DNA of 64,000 nt from Spirochaeta sp. UBA5339 (GCA_002408085.1 DHQL01000027.1:72488-136487), one strand, 5' to 3'. Numbered from the stretch's first letter, positions 40,141 to 49,424 are shown. Numbers and translations: made by a program. The notes: a model not told the origin generated them from the sequence alone.

Positions 40141-41764
40141 CGGATTTCTCCTCTCTCTTTTTCTTTTTGAATGTGACAAGGGGAGCCTCTCCGCTTTCTA
40201 TCTTGAATATCCGGGGTTTCAGTTTTCCTGTTTTCAGGCTGAAGGTCTGAACTCCCGTATACTCGTTGAGTCCCTTTTTCAGGCTGAAACAGAGCATAAT
40301 GAGAACCATACCGAAAGGCAGTCCAGTTGCGATAACAGCTGACTGCAGTGCTGCCAGTCCTCCGCTTAACAGAAGGGCCGCTGCAACAACACCTTCAAGG
40401 ATGGCCCAGAAGAGTCTTTGAGGAATAGGAGGGTCGGGATTGCCTCCGGCGGTTATAATATCTATGACCATGGAACCGGAATCGGAGGATGTGACAAAGA
40501 AACTGATTACCACAAGCACACCCAGTACAGCGGTAATATTGCTGAAGGGGAAGTGTTCCAGCAGCAGGAAGAGGGAAAGGGGAACGTTTCTGGTGACCTC
40601 CTCGGCCAAACCGCCGCCTCCGAAGAGTTCAATATAGAGGGCCGAGTTTCCAAAGACCGTCATCCAGAGAAAGGTGACCAGTGTAGGAATGGCCAGAACT
40701 CCCATCAGAAATTCCCTGATAGTTCTTCCCCTTGAAACCCTGGCAATAAACATGCCCACAAAGGGTGACCAGGCGATCCACCAGGCCCAGTAGAACACGG
40801 TCCAGCCGTTCTGCCATTTGCTGTTCTCAAGTGTTTCATTCCATGTGGCAATCTGAGGAAAAGACTGGAAATAATTTCCGATATTCTCGATAAATCCATT
40901 CAGGATAAATAGTGTTGGACCGGCAAGAAATACAAAGGCCAGGAGGGCCATGGCAAGCCAGATATTGAGTTCAGAAAGTTTCTTGATACCGGCGTCCAGG
41001 CCGCGGACTACGGAAATTGTGGCTATTGCAGTAATTCCAGCAATAAGGAAGAGTTGAATAATCTCATTCTGCTCAATTCCGATAAGATGACTGAGACCGG
41101 CATTGACCTGCTGAACTCCGAACCCCAGAGATGTCGCCACCCCGAAGAGAGTCGCTATGGTGGCAAGGATATCAATCAGGTTTCCCCAGGGGCCGTTGAT
41201 TTTCTCTCCCAGAAGGGGGTAGAAGATTGATCTGATTGAAAGGGGCTGTCCCTTGTTAAAACTGAAAAAGGCCAAAGCCAGGGATACAAGAGCATAGATT
41301 GCCCAGGGGTGAAGTCCCCAGTGAAGAAAGGTGAAACTCATGGCCATACGAGCCCGTTCAACGGTTCCCTCCACAGGAAAGGGCGGGGTCTGGAAGTGAA
41401 ACATCGGTTCGGCAACACCGTAGAATAGAAGACCGATTCCCATACCCGCCGAGAAGAGCATGGAGAACCAGCTGGCTGTTGAGAATTCAGGTTCCGCATC
41501 ATCACCGCCAAGACGTATATTGCCGTATTCGCTGAACATCAGATATAGGATAAAAATCAGTATGATATTAACGGTAAGGGTGAAGAACCATCCGGCCTGG
41601 GTGGATATCCCGTCCAGAAGGGGATTGAAGAAGTTTCCAAGATACTCATTAAAAAAGATGGAAAAGATGACGAATCCAATTATGATCGATGCAGATGTGT
41701 AGAAAACAACAGGATGGATGTCCAGAAAAGGTTTTTTATTCAGATCTTTTTTCTTAAAAGTGAT
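40133..41764 (-). CDS. BCCT-family betaine/choline/carnitine transporter with non-canonical start
   Basis: The coding frame includes all hallmark segments: GMGIGLLFYGVAEPMFHF, WAWWIAWSPFVGMFIARVSRGRTIREF and a typical BCCT C-terminus. The methionine glycine motif (MGIG) points to a Na-coupled betaine-type carrier. An internal ATG at 41539 starts MFSEYG, but the same frame continues upstream through TM1/TM2 (HPVVFYTSASIIIGFVIF and AGWFFTLTVNIILIFIL). Upstream, to the stop at 41789, there is no ATG, GTG or TTG. GGGAG is 7 bases before an ATC codon (41764) and 1 base before an ATT (41770), so I place the start at 41764, giving 543 residues. It could accumulate osmoprotectants. Confidence 0.85.
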   Translation of the reverse strand: MTFKKKDLNKKPFLDIHPVVFYTSASIIIGFVIFSIFFNEYLGNFFNPLLDGISTQAGWFFTLTVNIILIFILYLMFSEYGNIRLGGDDAEPEFSTASWFSMLFSAGMGIGLLFYGVAEPMFHFQTPPFPVEGTVERARMAMSFTFLHWGLHPWAIYALVSLALAFFSFNKGQPLSIRSIFYPLLGEKINGPWGNLIDILATIATLFGVATSLGFGVQQVNAGLSHLIGIEQNEIIQLFLIAGITAIATISVVRGLDAGIKKLSELNIWLAMALLAFVFLAGPTLFILNGFIENIGNYFQSFPQIATWNETLENSKWQNGWTVFYWAWWIAWSPFVGMFIARVSRGRTIREFLMGVLAIPTLVTFLWMTVFGNSALYIELFGGGGLAEEVTRNVPLSLFLLLEHFPFSNITAVLGVLVVISFFVTSSDSGSMVIDIITAGGNPDPPIPQRLFWAILEGVVAAALLLSGGLAALQSAVIATGLPFGMVLIMLCFSLKKGLNEYTGVQTFSLKTGKLKPRIFKIESGEAPLVTFKKKKREEKSDV

Positions 41765-41800
41765 AAAAATGCTCCCAAAACGTAGAATTTAATATTTATC

Positions 41801-41829
41801 AGAATAGAAAAGCATAGGAAACATGTCAA
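41801..41829 (-). promoter_or_regulatory. Promoter of BCCT-pseudoprotease operon
   Basis: The minus strand has TTGACA, a 17-base spacer and TATTCT. Transcription would start close to 41794, leaving a short leader of about 30 bases before the predicted non-ATG start, which makes a missed upstream ATG unlikely. Confidence 0.65.
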
Positions 41830-42010
41830 CCTTGACTGACTGCTCAAAGAGGTATGGTTTCGTCAAATCAAAGATAAATCATTTTTTATTACTCAATATG
41901 TCTACTGGCATAGTCCTGCCTGAGATGTAACCGTTACAGACCCTTTCAAAAGACAATTTTTTTGTATTGCCGAACTGTATAAATTAACCTTTATATACGG
42001 AGGCAATACA

Positions 42011-44206
42011 TTGAAAAAAAGCATCAGTATAAAAACAAAAACCCTTTATCTCTCCATAGTGATCCCCATTCTGCTTGTCCTTCTATTTATGGGCGGTCTC
42101 TTTTCCTTTCAGTACAGAGATGCCTATCATGATGCCCGTCAGGACCTCTTTACAGACTCACTTGTTATGAGGGATACAATCTCCCTGGAAATACAGGAGA
42201 GTTTTGAACTTCTGAGAAATCTGTCGGTCAATCCTATGGCTGTGCGGGTTCTGAACAGAATGAATACGGTTCCCCGGGGACTGGATAATGATGATTTCCT
42301 TGATCTGGAAGAGGCTCAGGAATTGAGCGGCCTTATGAACAGGGTTTCAGCCGGAACAAAGGCTGAGCTTGTTTACACCGCCACAACGGGTTCTTCAGGA
42401 ATCCTTCTCAGCAGAGATGTGCAGCTGGGAGAGGGCTTCGATGTCCGTGGCCGTGATTACTACAAGGGAGCCCTTGCAGATCCCGGTAGAGTCTTTATCA
42501 GTGAGCCGAGAGTCTCCGCTGAGAAAACTGCCGAGCCCAAGATTGTTATTACGGCGGCCCGGGCCGTGGTTAATGACTCCGGGCAGAATGCAGGTATTGT
42601 TGCCCTTAACTACAGTTTTGATCCCATCATTGCCATTATAAGGGAGCTGATGGCGGAATACTCAGTCGCTATAACCCTCTTCGATACGGAAGGGAGATAT
42701 GTACTCTGGAATGAGACTCCCGATAACACATACTTCTTCAATCCCGAGAGAATTATCGATCTGGAGGCCCTGGCCATGAGTCTCGGCTATACTCAGGAAG
42801 AGGCAGCTGTTCTGGTTTCCGGCGCCATTGACAATGACAGCTACTATTTTGAGGGAATGACAGTTGCAGGTGAGGCAATGATACAGAATGTTCATATTCC
42901 CGGAACAAGATGGACCCTTATGGTTGCTTCCCCCGTTTCAGAAATTTCCTCCTCCCTGATCGCAACCATTCTTCCCCCCCTTCTCATCTTTGTTGCCTTC
43001 TTCATTGTCCTTCAGGCCTTTGTCTACATCCTCTATACCCGTTTCATAGTTAAACCACTAACAGGAATCGGCGGAAATCTGAGGCAGCTTGCCGAGGCTG
43101 ATGCGGATCTGACTGTTACCATTCCCATACATACGGGGGATGAGATCGGTCAGGTTGCCGACTCTTTCAACTCCTTTGTAGGGAAACTCCGGGATCTGAT
43201 GACCGAGGTGAAAAAGGCCATTGAGGGAACCGATACCATCGGTATGAGTGTAACAAGTTCCACCGAAGAGACCTCCACCGCCATTGAACAGATAAGCGCA
43301 AACCTCAATTCCATTAACAAACAGATCGAGATCCTGGACAGCAGTATTGATGATACTGTTACGGCCATTGAGCAGGTGACTCAGAATATTGCTTCCATGG
43401 ATGATCAGATTATCAACCAGTCGGCCATGGTGGAAGAGTCTACTGCGGCCATTACACAGATGATCGCCTCGTTGCAGAATGTAAACTCTGTAGCCCAGAA
43501 TAAACGGGGCACTACTCAGGCCCTGTCACATGTCGCAGGGGAGGGTAAGCTGAAGATTGAAGAGACCGCCCGGACCTTCAAGGCTGTTGTGGATCATATC
43601 AACCAGATTCAGGATATGGCATCAGCCATAAACAGCATCGCGTCTCAGACCAATCTTCTCTCCATGAATGCCGCCATCGAGGCCGCCCATGCGGGAGAGT
43701 CGGGCCGGGGCTTTGCTGTTGTTGCCGAGGAGATCCGGAAGCTAGCCGACTCAGCGGGAAAGTCCTCCCAGTCCATCAGTCAGATTATCAAGGATATTAC
43801 TGAGTCGGTCACCGAGACCGACAGGAATGTGGCCGATACTTCCAGTGCCTTTGAAAAAATCTCCACCGAGGTTCTTGATACGGTCAATGCCTTCAGTGAA
43901 ATAGAGCAGTCCGTATCGGAACTCAACACCGGTGGGCAGCAGATTCTGGAATCCACAAATCAGATCAACGAGGTGACTGTTACCATCAGAAACGGTTCCG
44001 GTGAGATCAAGTCGGGAACCCGGCTGATGCTCGACCGCTCTGCACAGATCCGTGAGGTAACCCAGAGGGTTTCAACGGGAATGGCCGAGTCTACCACAGG
44101 TGCCGGAGAGATCGTTACCTCAATGCAGCTGATGGTCAGCCTGTCCCAGGATTTAAAAGAGATTGTAAGCCGGCTGAAAGAGGATTTCGGTCAGTTCAGA
44201 ACCTGA
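42011..44206 (+). CDS. Methyl-accepting chemotaxis protein (Cache-HAMP), spirochaete-type tip
   Basis: Residues 10-30 form the first membrane segment, a dCache-type periplasmic domain spans to about residue 310 (RGRDYYKGALADPGRVFISEP), a second membrane segment is near 318-340, then HAMP and a long coiled coil with tip ASQTNLLSMNAAIEAAHAGESG. The start is a TTG with GGAGG 8 bases upstream. It has 731 residues. The C-terminus overlaps the convergent lipase gene by 16 bases. Confidence 0.92.
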   Translation: MKKSISIKTKTLYLSIVIPILLVLLFMGGLFSFQYRDAYHDARQDLFTDSLVMRDTISLEIQESFELLRNLSVNPMAVRVLNRMNTVPRGLDNDDFLDLEEAQELSGLMNRVSAGTKAELVYTATTGSSGILLSRDVQLGEGFDVRGRDYYKGALADPGRVFISEPRVSAEKTAEPKIVITAARAVVNDSGQNAGIVALNYSFDPIIAIIRELMAEYSVAITLFDTEGRYVLWNETPDNTYFFNPERIIDLEALAMSLGYTQEEAAVLVSGAIDNDSYYFEGMTVAGEAMIQNVHIPGTRWTLMVASPVSEISSSLIATILPPLLIFVAFFIVLQAFVYILYTRFIVKPLTGIGGNLRQLAEADADLTVTIPIHTGDEIGQVADSFNSFVGKLRDLMTEVKKAIEGTDTIGMSVTSSTEETSTAIEQISANLNSINKQIEILDSSIDDTVTAIEQVTQNIASMDDQIINQSAMVEESTAAITQMIASLQNVNSVAQNKRGTTQALSHVAGEGKLKIEETARTFKAVVDHINQIQDMASAINSIASQTNLLSMNAAIEAAHAGESGRGFAVVAEEIRKLADSAGKSSQSISQIIKDITESVTETDRNVADTSSAFEKISTEVLDTVNAFSEIEQSVSELNTGGQQILESTNQINEVTVTIRNGSGEIKSGTRLMLDRSAQIREVTQRVSTGMAESTTGAGEIVTSMQLMVSLSQDLKEIVSRLKEDFGQFRT

Positions 44207-44985
44207 TAGAGCCCCTTGTCCAGGGTGTCGCAGTATCCGTCCAGAAGGTGCTGAGGAATCCACAGCATGGTTCCCGAAATCAGGGGATTGGGTTTAGGCC
44301 CAATTCTGTGAAAGATTCCTGTATGGGTGTATCCCATGCTTTCAGGGGGAACCGTTGGGATCATGTCACTGCCGTTGACAATACGGTGGCACCGGGCATT
44401 TGAGTTCTCTATCAGTGCTTTCAGGCTGTGGTTGCCGGGACGGGGAGTTCCTCCCGCCACAATATAAAGCCGGTCATCGATTCCTCTGTTGGTTATCAGA
44501 TCAGCCGCGCAGTAGATGGCGGCTGCTCCCCCCGCACTGTGGCCCACAATGTATATGGTACCTGAGGCACCCCCGGCGAGGTAGCTGTCCAATCCTTCCA
44601 TAACCCGGTCTCTTACTCCTTCATAGTTATGGAGGAACCCCGCATGAACCTTAATATCCCCCGGCAGAAAGTCCGTTGAAACCAGATCAATAACAATATT
44701 GAAGTAGAAGTCTATAACCTTGTCACTTCCGAAGAACATGATATATAAATCATCCCCTGTTTCGAATACAGCTCCTGCACTGGAGCCGGCGGAAAAAAAG
44801 GGCTCAGGAGCAAAATCTGTTTTCAGCCCCTCTTTCCGTTTATCGTTCTCTAGATAGAGCAGCCTGATCTGTACCTCCTCCAGAGGGTAGGAAATCTCCT
44901 CATCACCATCGAGAAAGAGCTTTATGCTGCAGGACAAAAAAACGCATGGGAGGAGGAAGAGCAGGAGAAGATGAATTCTCTTCAT
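44191..44985 (-). CDS. Lipase (class 3-like) lipoprotein
   Basis: The leader MKRIHLLLLFLLPCVFLSC has a lipobox at Cys19, so the protein should be lipid-anchored. The nucleophile elbow is GHSAGG and the region matches fungal-type lipase 3 domains (VHAGFLHNYEGVRDRV, then VAGGTPRPGN and NGSDMIPTVPP). The catalytic histidine may be in HLLDGY or TGIFHRIG. I chose the ATG at 44985 because the longer frame (to 45021) adds an unlikely extension. It is divergent to the beta-barrel gene. Confidence 0.82.
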   Translation of the reverse strand: MKRIHLLLLFLLPCVFLSCSIKLFLDGDEEISYPLEEVQIRLLYLENDKRKEGLKTDFAPEPFFSAGSSAGAVFETGDDLYIMFFGSDKVIDFYFNIVIDLVSTDFLPGDIKVHAGFLHNYEGVRDRVMEGLDSYLAGGASGTIYIVGHSAGGAAAIYCAADLITNRGIDDRLYIVAGGTPRPGNHSLKALIENSNARCHRIVNGSDMIPTVPPESMGYTHTGIFHRIGPKPNPLISGTMLWIPQHLLDGYCDTLDKGLYQVLN

Positions 44986-45039
44986 AAAATTAATAGTAGT
45001 TCTCTGGTATATGGATTTCAATAGATCTAATCTATAAAC

Positions 45040-45621
45040 ATGGGCCGTTCAATATTGATTATCCTTATGCTTGCGGCTTCTCCTCTCTCCGGGGCCGCCG
45101 AGAGCTTTTCGAGACAGGTTGATATCAATCCTCTGCCCTTTGGTCTGACTGTTATGAAGGGCTTCGGCATGGGAATCGGTTATGAGCAGATCATCTCCGG
45201 CTCACTCAGTTGGAGGGTGACTTTTGCCGGAGGAACTGTCCCCCTGGATGACTATGGAGACGATATCAATATTGCCTTCTTCATCCCCCAGGCAGGATTT
45301 AGATGGTATCCTCTCCGGCAGGGACTGAAGGGCTGGTGGATCGGCAGCAACTATGGTCTTCTGCTTCTCTATGGCTCTGCTGAGGGTAACGGCATGGATA
45401 ACCGTTCCCTCTATCTACTGCACGAACTCTCTCTGGATACGGGGGTGAACTTCGGTTTCGGCAGAGACAGTCACTGGTACGGGACGGTTTATCTCTTTCT
45501 CTCATGGGTCCCGGGTGGGGAGTACTGGGGAGTGGTTGATGGAGAGTCCTCTCATTTGAAGATGAGGGGAAGCCGGTATCTGATGCTTATTCCCGGATTA
45601 TCACTGGGATACAGATACTGA
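45040..45621 (+). CDS. Small outer-membrane beta-barrel-like protein
   Basis: A signal peptide (SILIILMLAASPLSGAAE) is followed by alternating hydrophobic beta strands with glycine/aromatic patterns (SWRVTFAGGTVPL, GVNFGFGRDSHWYGTVYLFLSW). The C-terminus ends in LSLGYRY, aromatic as in outer-membrane proteins. At 193 residues it would form an 8-strand barrel. No specific family is recognised. The start lies 54 bases from the divergent lipase gene. Confidence 0.68.
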   Translation: MGRSILIILMLAASPLSGAAESFSRQVDINPLPFGLTVMKGFGMGIGYEQIISGSLSWRVTFAGGTVPLDDYGDDINIAFFIPQAGFRWYPLRQGLKGWWIGSNYGLLLLYGSAEGNGMDNRSLYLLHELSLDTGVNFGFGRDSHWYGTVYLFLSWVPGGEYWGVVDGESSHLKMRGSRYLMLIPGLSLGYRY

Positions 45622-45734
45622 GGAACCTGACACTGGTGATTATTATTCTTCTCTTCTTCCAACAGCTATATAAATACAATAGAATATTCAGGTATCACTT
45701 AAGCCGGAGCTGCCGGCTTAAAAATGAGGAATCT

Positions 45735-46859
45735 ATGGACAAATCAAAAGTATATTTCACCAGTTTTAAGGCAACTGCCCACGAAAACCTGCTTCAGAAG
45801 CTTCACCGGCTGATGAAGAGCGCCGGTTTTGAGAAGATCGACTTCAGTGACAGCTATGCGGCAATTAAGATTCACTTCGGAGAGTATGGAAATCTCTCCT
45901 TCCTGAGATCAAACTATGCCAAGGTTGTGGCTGACTATGTGAAGGAACTGGGGGGCAAACCCTTTCTCACAGACTGCAACACCCTATATGTGGGAACCAG
46001 AAAGAATGCCCTGGACCATATGGATACGGCCTATGTAAACGGCTTCTCTCCCTTTCAGACCGGCTGTCATGTGATTATTGCCGACGGACTTAAAGGGGCA
46101 GACGAAGTGCTGGTTCCAGTAAAGGGTGAGCATGTAAAGGAAGCAAAGATCGGACGGGCCGTGATGGATGCGGATATTTTTATCTCCCTGACCCACTTCA
46201 AGGGCCATGAGATGGCGGGGTTCGGGGGAGCCATAAAAAATATCGGCATGGGGTGCGGTTCCAGAGCCGGAAAGATGGAGCAGCACTGTGAAGGCAAACC
46301 TCTGGTAATTACCGACAAGTGCATCGGCTGCGGCGCCTGTCTGAAGATATGTGCCCATGATGCTCCGGTAATCGAGGCGAAAAAGGCTGTGATTGATCAT
46401 GAGAAGTGTGTGGGATGCGGAAGATGTCTGGCCGTCTGTCCCAGGGACGCCATTGTAGGAGGTTCCGGGAACAGCATTATGATGCTGAACAAGAAAATGG
46501 CCGAGTACTCCCTGGCGGTCTGTCAGGACCGGCCCCACTTCCATATCTCTCTGATCTGCGATGTGTCTCCCAACTGTGACTGTCACTCGGAAAACGATAT
46601 TCCTATCATCCCCAATGTGGGTATGCTTGCCTCCTTTGATCCCGTTGCACTGGATGTGGCCTGTGCCGACCTCTGTAACGCCGCGCCTGTAATGCCCGGA
46701 AGCATTCTGAGTGATCATCTGGAAAAGGCGGGAGGGGAGCACAACGATGGCTGCGACCACTTCGCCATGACCCATCCCGATACGGAGTGGGAGTCCGCTG
46801 TGGCCCATGGGGTGAAGATCGGTCTGGGCAGCAGGGAGTATGAACTTCTGAAAATTTGA
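45735..46859 (+). CDS. DUF362 protein with two [4Fe-4S] ferredoxin motifs
   Basis: The DUF362 core (KIHFGEYGNLSFLRSNYAKVV, FKGHEMAGFGGAIKNIGMGC) contains two ferredoxin-like clusters in its middle: CIGCGACLKIC and CVGCGRCLAVC. Such proteins are implicated in electron transfer. I chose the ATG at 45735 (GAGG upstream, 374 residues), not the hydrophobic extension from 45636. It is downstream of the barrel gene but separated by about 110 bases, so it may be independently expressed. Confidence 0.87.
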   Translation: MDKSKVYFTSFKATAHENLLQKLHRLMKSAGFEKIDFSDSYAAIKIHFGEYGNLSFLRSNYAKVVADYVKELGGKPFLTDCNTLYVGTRKNALDHMDTAYVNGFSPFQTGCHVIIADGLKGADEVLVPVKGEHVKEAKIGRAVMDADIFISLTHFKGHEMAGFGGAIKNIGMGCGSRAGKMEQHCEGKPLVITDKCIGCGACLKICAHDAPVIEAKKAVIDHEKCVGCGRCLAVCPRDAIVGGSGNSIMMLNKKMAEYSLAVCQDRPHFHISLICDVSPNCDCHSENDIPIIPNVGMLASFDPVALDVACADLCNAAPVMPGSILSDHLEKAGGEHNDGCDHFAMTHPDTEWESAVAHGVKIGLGSREYELLKI

Positions 46860-47002
46860 TCACTTATTAAGAACCTATTGACCCCACGGCCCCGGGGGGT
46901 GTTAAATAAAGATGCCGGGTCGATTCATTTTTTGGACGGTACCGGCTGAAATAAAAACTAATCATAATCAATTCAGACTTGATTCTTGGAGGACAGGTTC
47001 TG

Positions 47003-47776
47003 ATGACTTTGACACTTGATGCAGGCAGTTCCCGTATATTCGGCGGAATCCTATCAGAGGGCCGCGTGCTGGGAACATTCCGGAAAAACACATCCACAGG
47101 CTTAACCGCAGACGAGCTGGGACTCTTTCTGATCCAGTGGCTCCAGGCGAAGGGATTCGATGCTTCAGAAGTTGAGGCATTTGTCTTCTGTTCGGTGGTA
47201 CCCGAACTCAACGCTGTTCTGGAGGAGTGCAGCCGCAGCTATTTCGGACTTGAGGCTCTGACCCTCAGGGCGGGAGTGAAGAGCGGTCTGCAGGTGAAAT
47301 ACACCAACCACCAGGAGCTGGGGGCGGATCTGATCGCCAACGGCGTCGCGGGAGTAAAGCTCTTTCCCGGCAGAGATCTTATTATCGTTGACTTTGGAAC
47401 GGCCACCAGTCTGTGCGCCGTAAGCAGCGGCAGAGAGTATCTGGGAGGGACCCTTGTGCCCGGAATTGAAATCACAATGGAGGCTCTTGCCGAAAGAACG
47501 GCCCGTCTTCCTGTGGTGGAGATTCAGCCGGTAAAGAGGGTGTGCGGCAGAGACGCGGTCAGCGGTATTCAGGGGGGCCTTTTCTATGGGACCCTTGGTA
47601 TGCTGAAAGAGCTGATCAAACGGATGAACCGCGAGTGTTTCCCCGATAAGACGGCTCTGGTGATCGCCACTGGAGAACATGCCGATCTGTATGAGAATTT
47701 CAAGCTATTTGATCACATAGTTCCCGAACTTGTCCTCCTTGGTCTCGAAGAGATCAGACTCCTCAATCTGAATTAG
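47003..47776 (+). CDS. coaX: Type III pantothenate kinase
   Basis: CoaX phosphorylates pantothenate in CoA synthesis with no feedback inhibition by CoA. The ASKHA-fold motifs are visible: LTLDAGSSRIFGG near the start, SVVPELN, VDFGTATSLCAV, and GGTLVPGIEITMEAL. The ATG at 47003 follows GGAGG and gives 257 residues; a TTG at 46979 is less likely. It is followed after 20 bases by pdxS, so the three vitamin-cofactor genes may form an operon. Confidence 0.92.
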   Translation: MTLTLDAGSSRIFGGILSEGRVLGTFRKNTSTGLTADELGLFLIQWLQAKGFDASEVEAFVFCSVVPELNAVLEECSRSYFGLEALTLRAGVKSGLQVKYTNHQELGADLIANGVAGVKLFPGRDLIIVDFGTATSLCAVSSGREYLGGTLVPGIEITMEALAERTARLPVVEIQPVKRVCGRDAVSGIQGGLFYGTLGMLKELIKRMNRECFPDKTALVIATGEHADLYENFKLFDHIVPELVLLGLEEIRLLNLN

Positions 47777-47796
47777 ATTACAGGCTGGAGGACGCG

Positions 47797-48702
47797 ATGA
47801 GCGAACAGACCTGGTCTGCACGGCAGACCGCAACATGGAAGAGCAAGACAGGTTTGGCAGAGATGCTGAAGGGCGGAGTTATTATGGATGTAGTGACACC
47901 GGAACAGGCACGAATTGCCGAGGACGCCGGGGCCGCTGCGGTGATGGCTCTTGAGAGGGTTCCTGCGGATATCCGCAAGGACGGAGGAGTAGCCCGGATG
48001 TCGGACCCCGACATGATCGAAGGGATACAGAAGGCCGTGACCATACCCGTAATGGCCAAGTGCCGGATCGGTCATATCACCGAGGCCCGAATTCTTGAGA
48101 CCATGGACATCGATTTTATTGACGAGTCAGAGGTTCTTACCCCGGCGGATGACCGCTACCATATATGGAAAGAGGATTTCCGGGTTCCCTTCGTCTGCGG
48201 ATGCCGGAACCTGGGAGAGGCCCTGCGGCGGATTGGTGAAGGGGCGGCCATGATCCGCACCAAGGGGGAGGCCGGCACCGGTGACATTCTGGAAGCCGTC
48301 CGTCATATGAGAACCCTGAAGGAGGATATAGCTCTGATACAGGCCCTTCCCAAAGAGACCCTGATGACCCGTGCAAAGGAACTGGGGGCACCCTTTCATC
48401 TGCTCCAGGAGGTGGCCGCCACAGGAAGACTGCCGGTTCCCAACTTTTCGGCAGGAGGCGTGGCTACCCCGGCGGATGCGGCTCTGATGATGGAGCTTGG
48501 AGCCGAGGCGGTGTTTGTGGGTTCTGGTGTATTTAAATCCGAGAATCCTGAAAAGCGGGCCCGGGCCATTGTGGATGCGGTGACCTTCTACAATGATCCC
48601 GGAAAACTGAGGGATATCTCCCGCAGCCTGGGAGGCGCAATGACGGGGATCGGCATGGATGAGCTGGCTCCGGAGCTGCGGATTGCCGGCAGGGGCTGGT
48701 AG
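47797..48702 (+). CDS. pdxS: Pyridoxal 5'-phosphate synthase lyase subunit PdxS
   Basis: PdxS builds PLP from ribose-5-phosphate, glyceraldehyde-3-phosphate and ammonia supplied by PdxT. The 301-residue sequence contains MLKGGVIMDVVTPEQARIAE, MAKCRIGHITEARIL with the active-site lysine, AAMIRTKGEAGTGDI with the second lysine, and FVGSGVFKSENP. It ends with a TAG that overlaps the pdxT GTG by one base. The complex is the DXP-independent PLP pathway. Confidence 0.97.
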   Translation: MSEQTWSARQTATWKSKTGLAEMLKGGVIMDVVTPEQARIAEDAGAAAVMALERVPADIRKDGGVARMSDPDMIEGIQKAVTIPVMAKCRIGHITEARILETMDIDFIDESEVLTPADDRYHIWKEDFRVPFVCGCRNLGEALRRIGEGAAMIRTKGEAGTGDILEAVRHMRTLKEDIALIQALPKETLMTRAKELGAPFHLLQEVAATGRLPVPNFSAGGVATPADAALMMELGAEAVFVGSGVFKSENPEKRARAIVDAVTFYNDPGKLRDISRSLGGAMTGIGMDELAPELRIAGRGW

Positions 48703-49283
48703 TGGCCGTCGGGATTCTCGCCCTGCAAGGGGGATTCGATGCCCACAGAAAGACAGTGGAGTCTCTCGGCTTTGAGGCTTTTTCTGTCAGGAGTGCGGAA
48801 GAGCTGGAGAGGGCGGAGCGCCTGATCATCCCGGGAGGGGAGAGCACTGTAATGACCCGCCTCTTAAGGCGCTTCGGACTCCTGACTCTCCTGCGGGAAA
48901 GGATAGCCGCCGGCATGCCCGTGTTCGGGACCTGCGCCGGCATGATCCTTCTCTCCTCCGGGGTGGCCGGTTCGGATCAGGAAACCCTGGGTGCTATAGA
49001 CATCGAGGTTGCAAGAAATGCCTACGGCCGGCAGAGTGAAAGCTTCGAAACACCTCTGAACTGGGGGGACAGGGTTTTGTCCGCCCTCTTTATCAGGGCT
49101 CCCAGAATTACCTGCCGGGGGAAGGGGGTGGAGGTCCTTGTTTCCTTCGAGGATGCTCCCGTACTGGTGCGCCAGGGCAGCTGTCTGGCTGCCAGCTTTC
49201 ACCCTGAACTGACAGGGTATAAGGGTGTTCATCGCTACTTTCTGAATGAGATGGACTCGGAACCGAGGACCAATGAAGAGTGA
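48702..49283 (+). CDS. pdxT: Pyridoxal 5'-phosphate synthase glutaminase subunit PdxT
   Basis: PdxT hydrolyses glutamine and passes ammonia to PdxS. The glutamine-binding IPGGESTVM, nucleophile elbow GTCAGMILL (Cys) and HPELT (His/Glu) are intact. The start is a GTG that overlaps the pdxS stop. The length is 193 residues. A terminator-like hairpin begins at its stop codon. Confidence 0.96.
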   Translation: MAVGILALQGGFDAHRKTVESLGFEAFSVRSAEELERAERLIIPGGESTVMTRLLRRFGLLTLLRERIAAGMPVFGTCAGMILLSSGVAGSDQETLGAIDIEVARNAYGRQSESFETPLNWGDRVLSALFIRAPRITCRGKGVEVLVSFEDAPVLVRQGSCLAASFHPELTGYKGVHRYFLNEMDSEPRTNEE

Positions 49284-49325
49284 CTGGCAGGTCCGGGAAC
49301 TTTCCCTGCTGCCAGTCTTCCTTAC
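49282..49325 (+). terminator. Terminator-like hairpin after pdxT
   Basis: GACTGGCAG pairs with CTGCCAGTC around an 18-base loop, followed by a T-rich stretch (TTCCTTACTTTT). It overlaps the pdxT stop codon. Confidence 0.65.
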
Positions 49326-49395
49326 TTTTACGGTGACAGAACAGAAGCCGGTTTCTTTTGAGTTTCTCAATTATGGCAAAAACGTGAATTTATTT

Positions 49396-49424
49396 TTGAA
49401 AAGATTTGATCCATCTTCTATAAT
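49396..49424 (+). promoter_or_regulatory. Strong promoter of the OmpA-like lipoprotein gene
   Basis: TTGAAA is followed after 17 bases by a perfect TATAAT. The predicted transcription start is near 49431, giving a leader of about 48 bases. Confidence 0.75.

Noticed and set aside
40133..41539. BCCT gene starting at the ATG 41539
   Set aside because: This would remove the first two membrane helices, which are encoded in the same frame upstream with good BCCT similarity.
41941..42010. Flagellar sigma-28 promoter upstream of the chemoreceptor at 42011
   Set aside because: GCCGAACT resembles the sigma-28 -10 box, but no TAAA-type -35 lies at the right distance.
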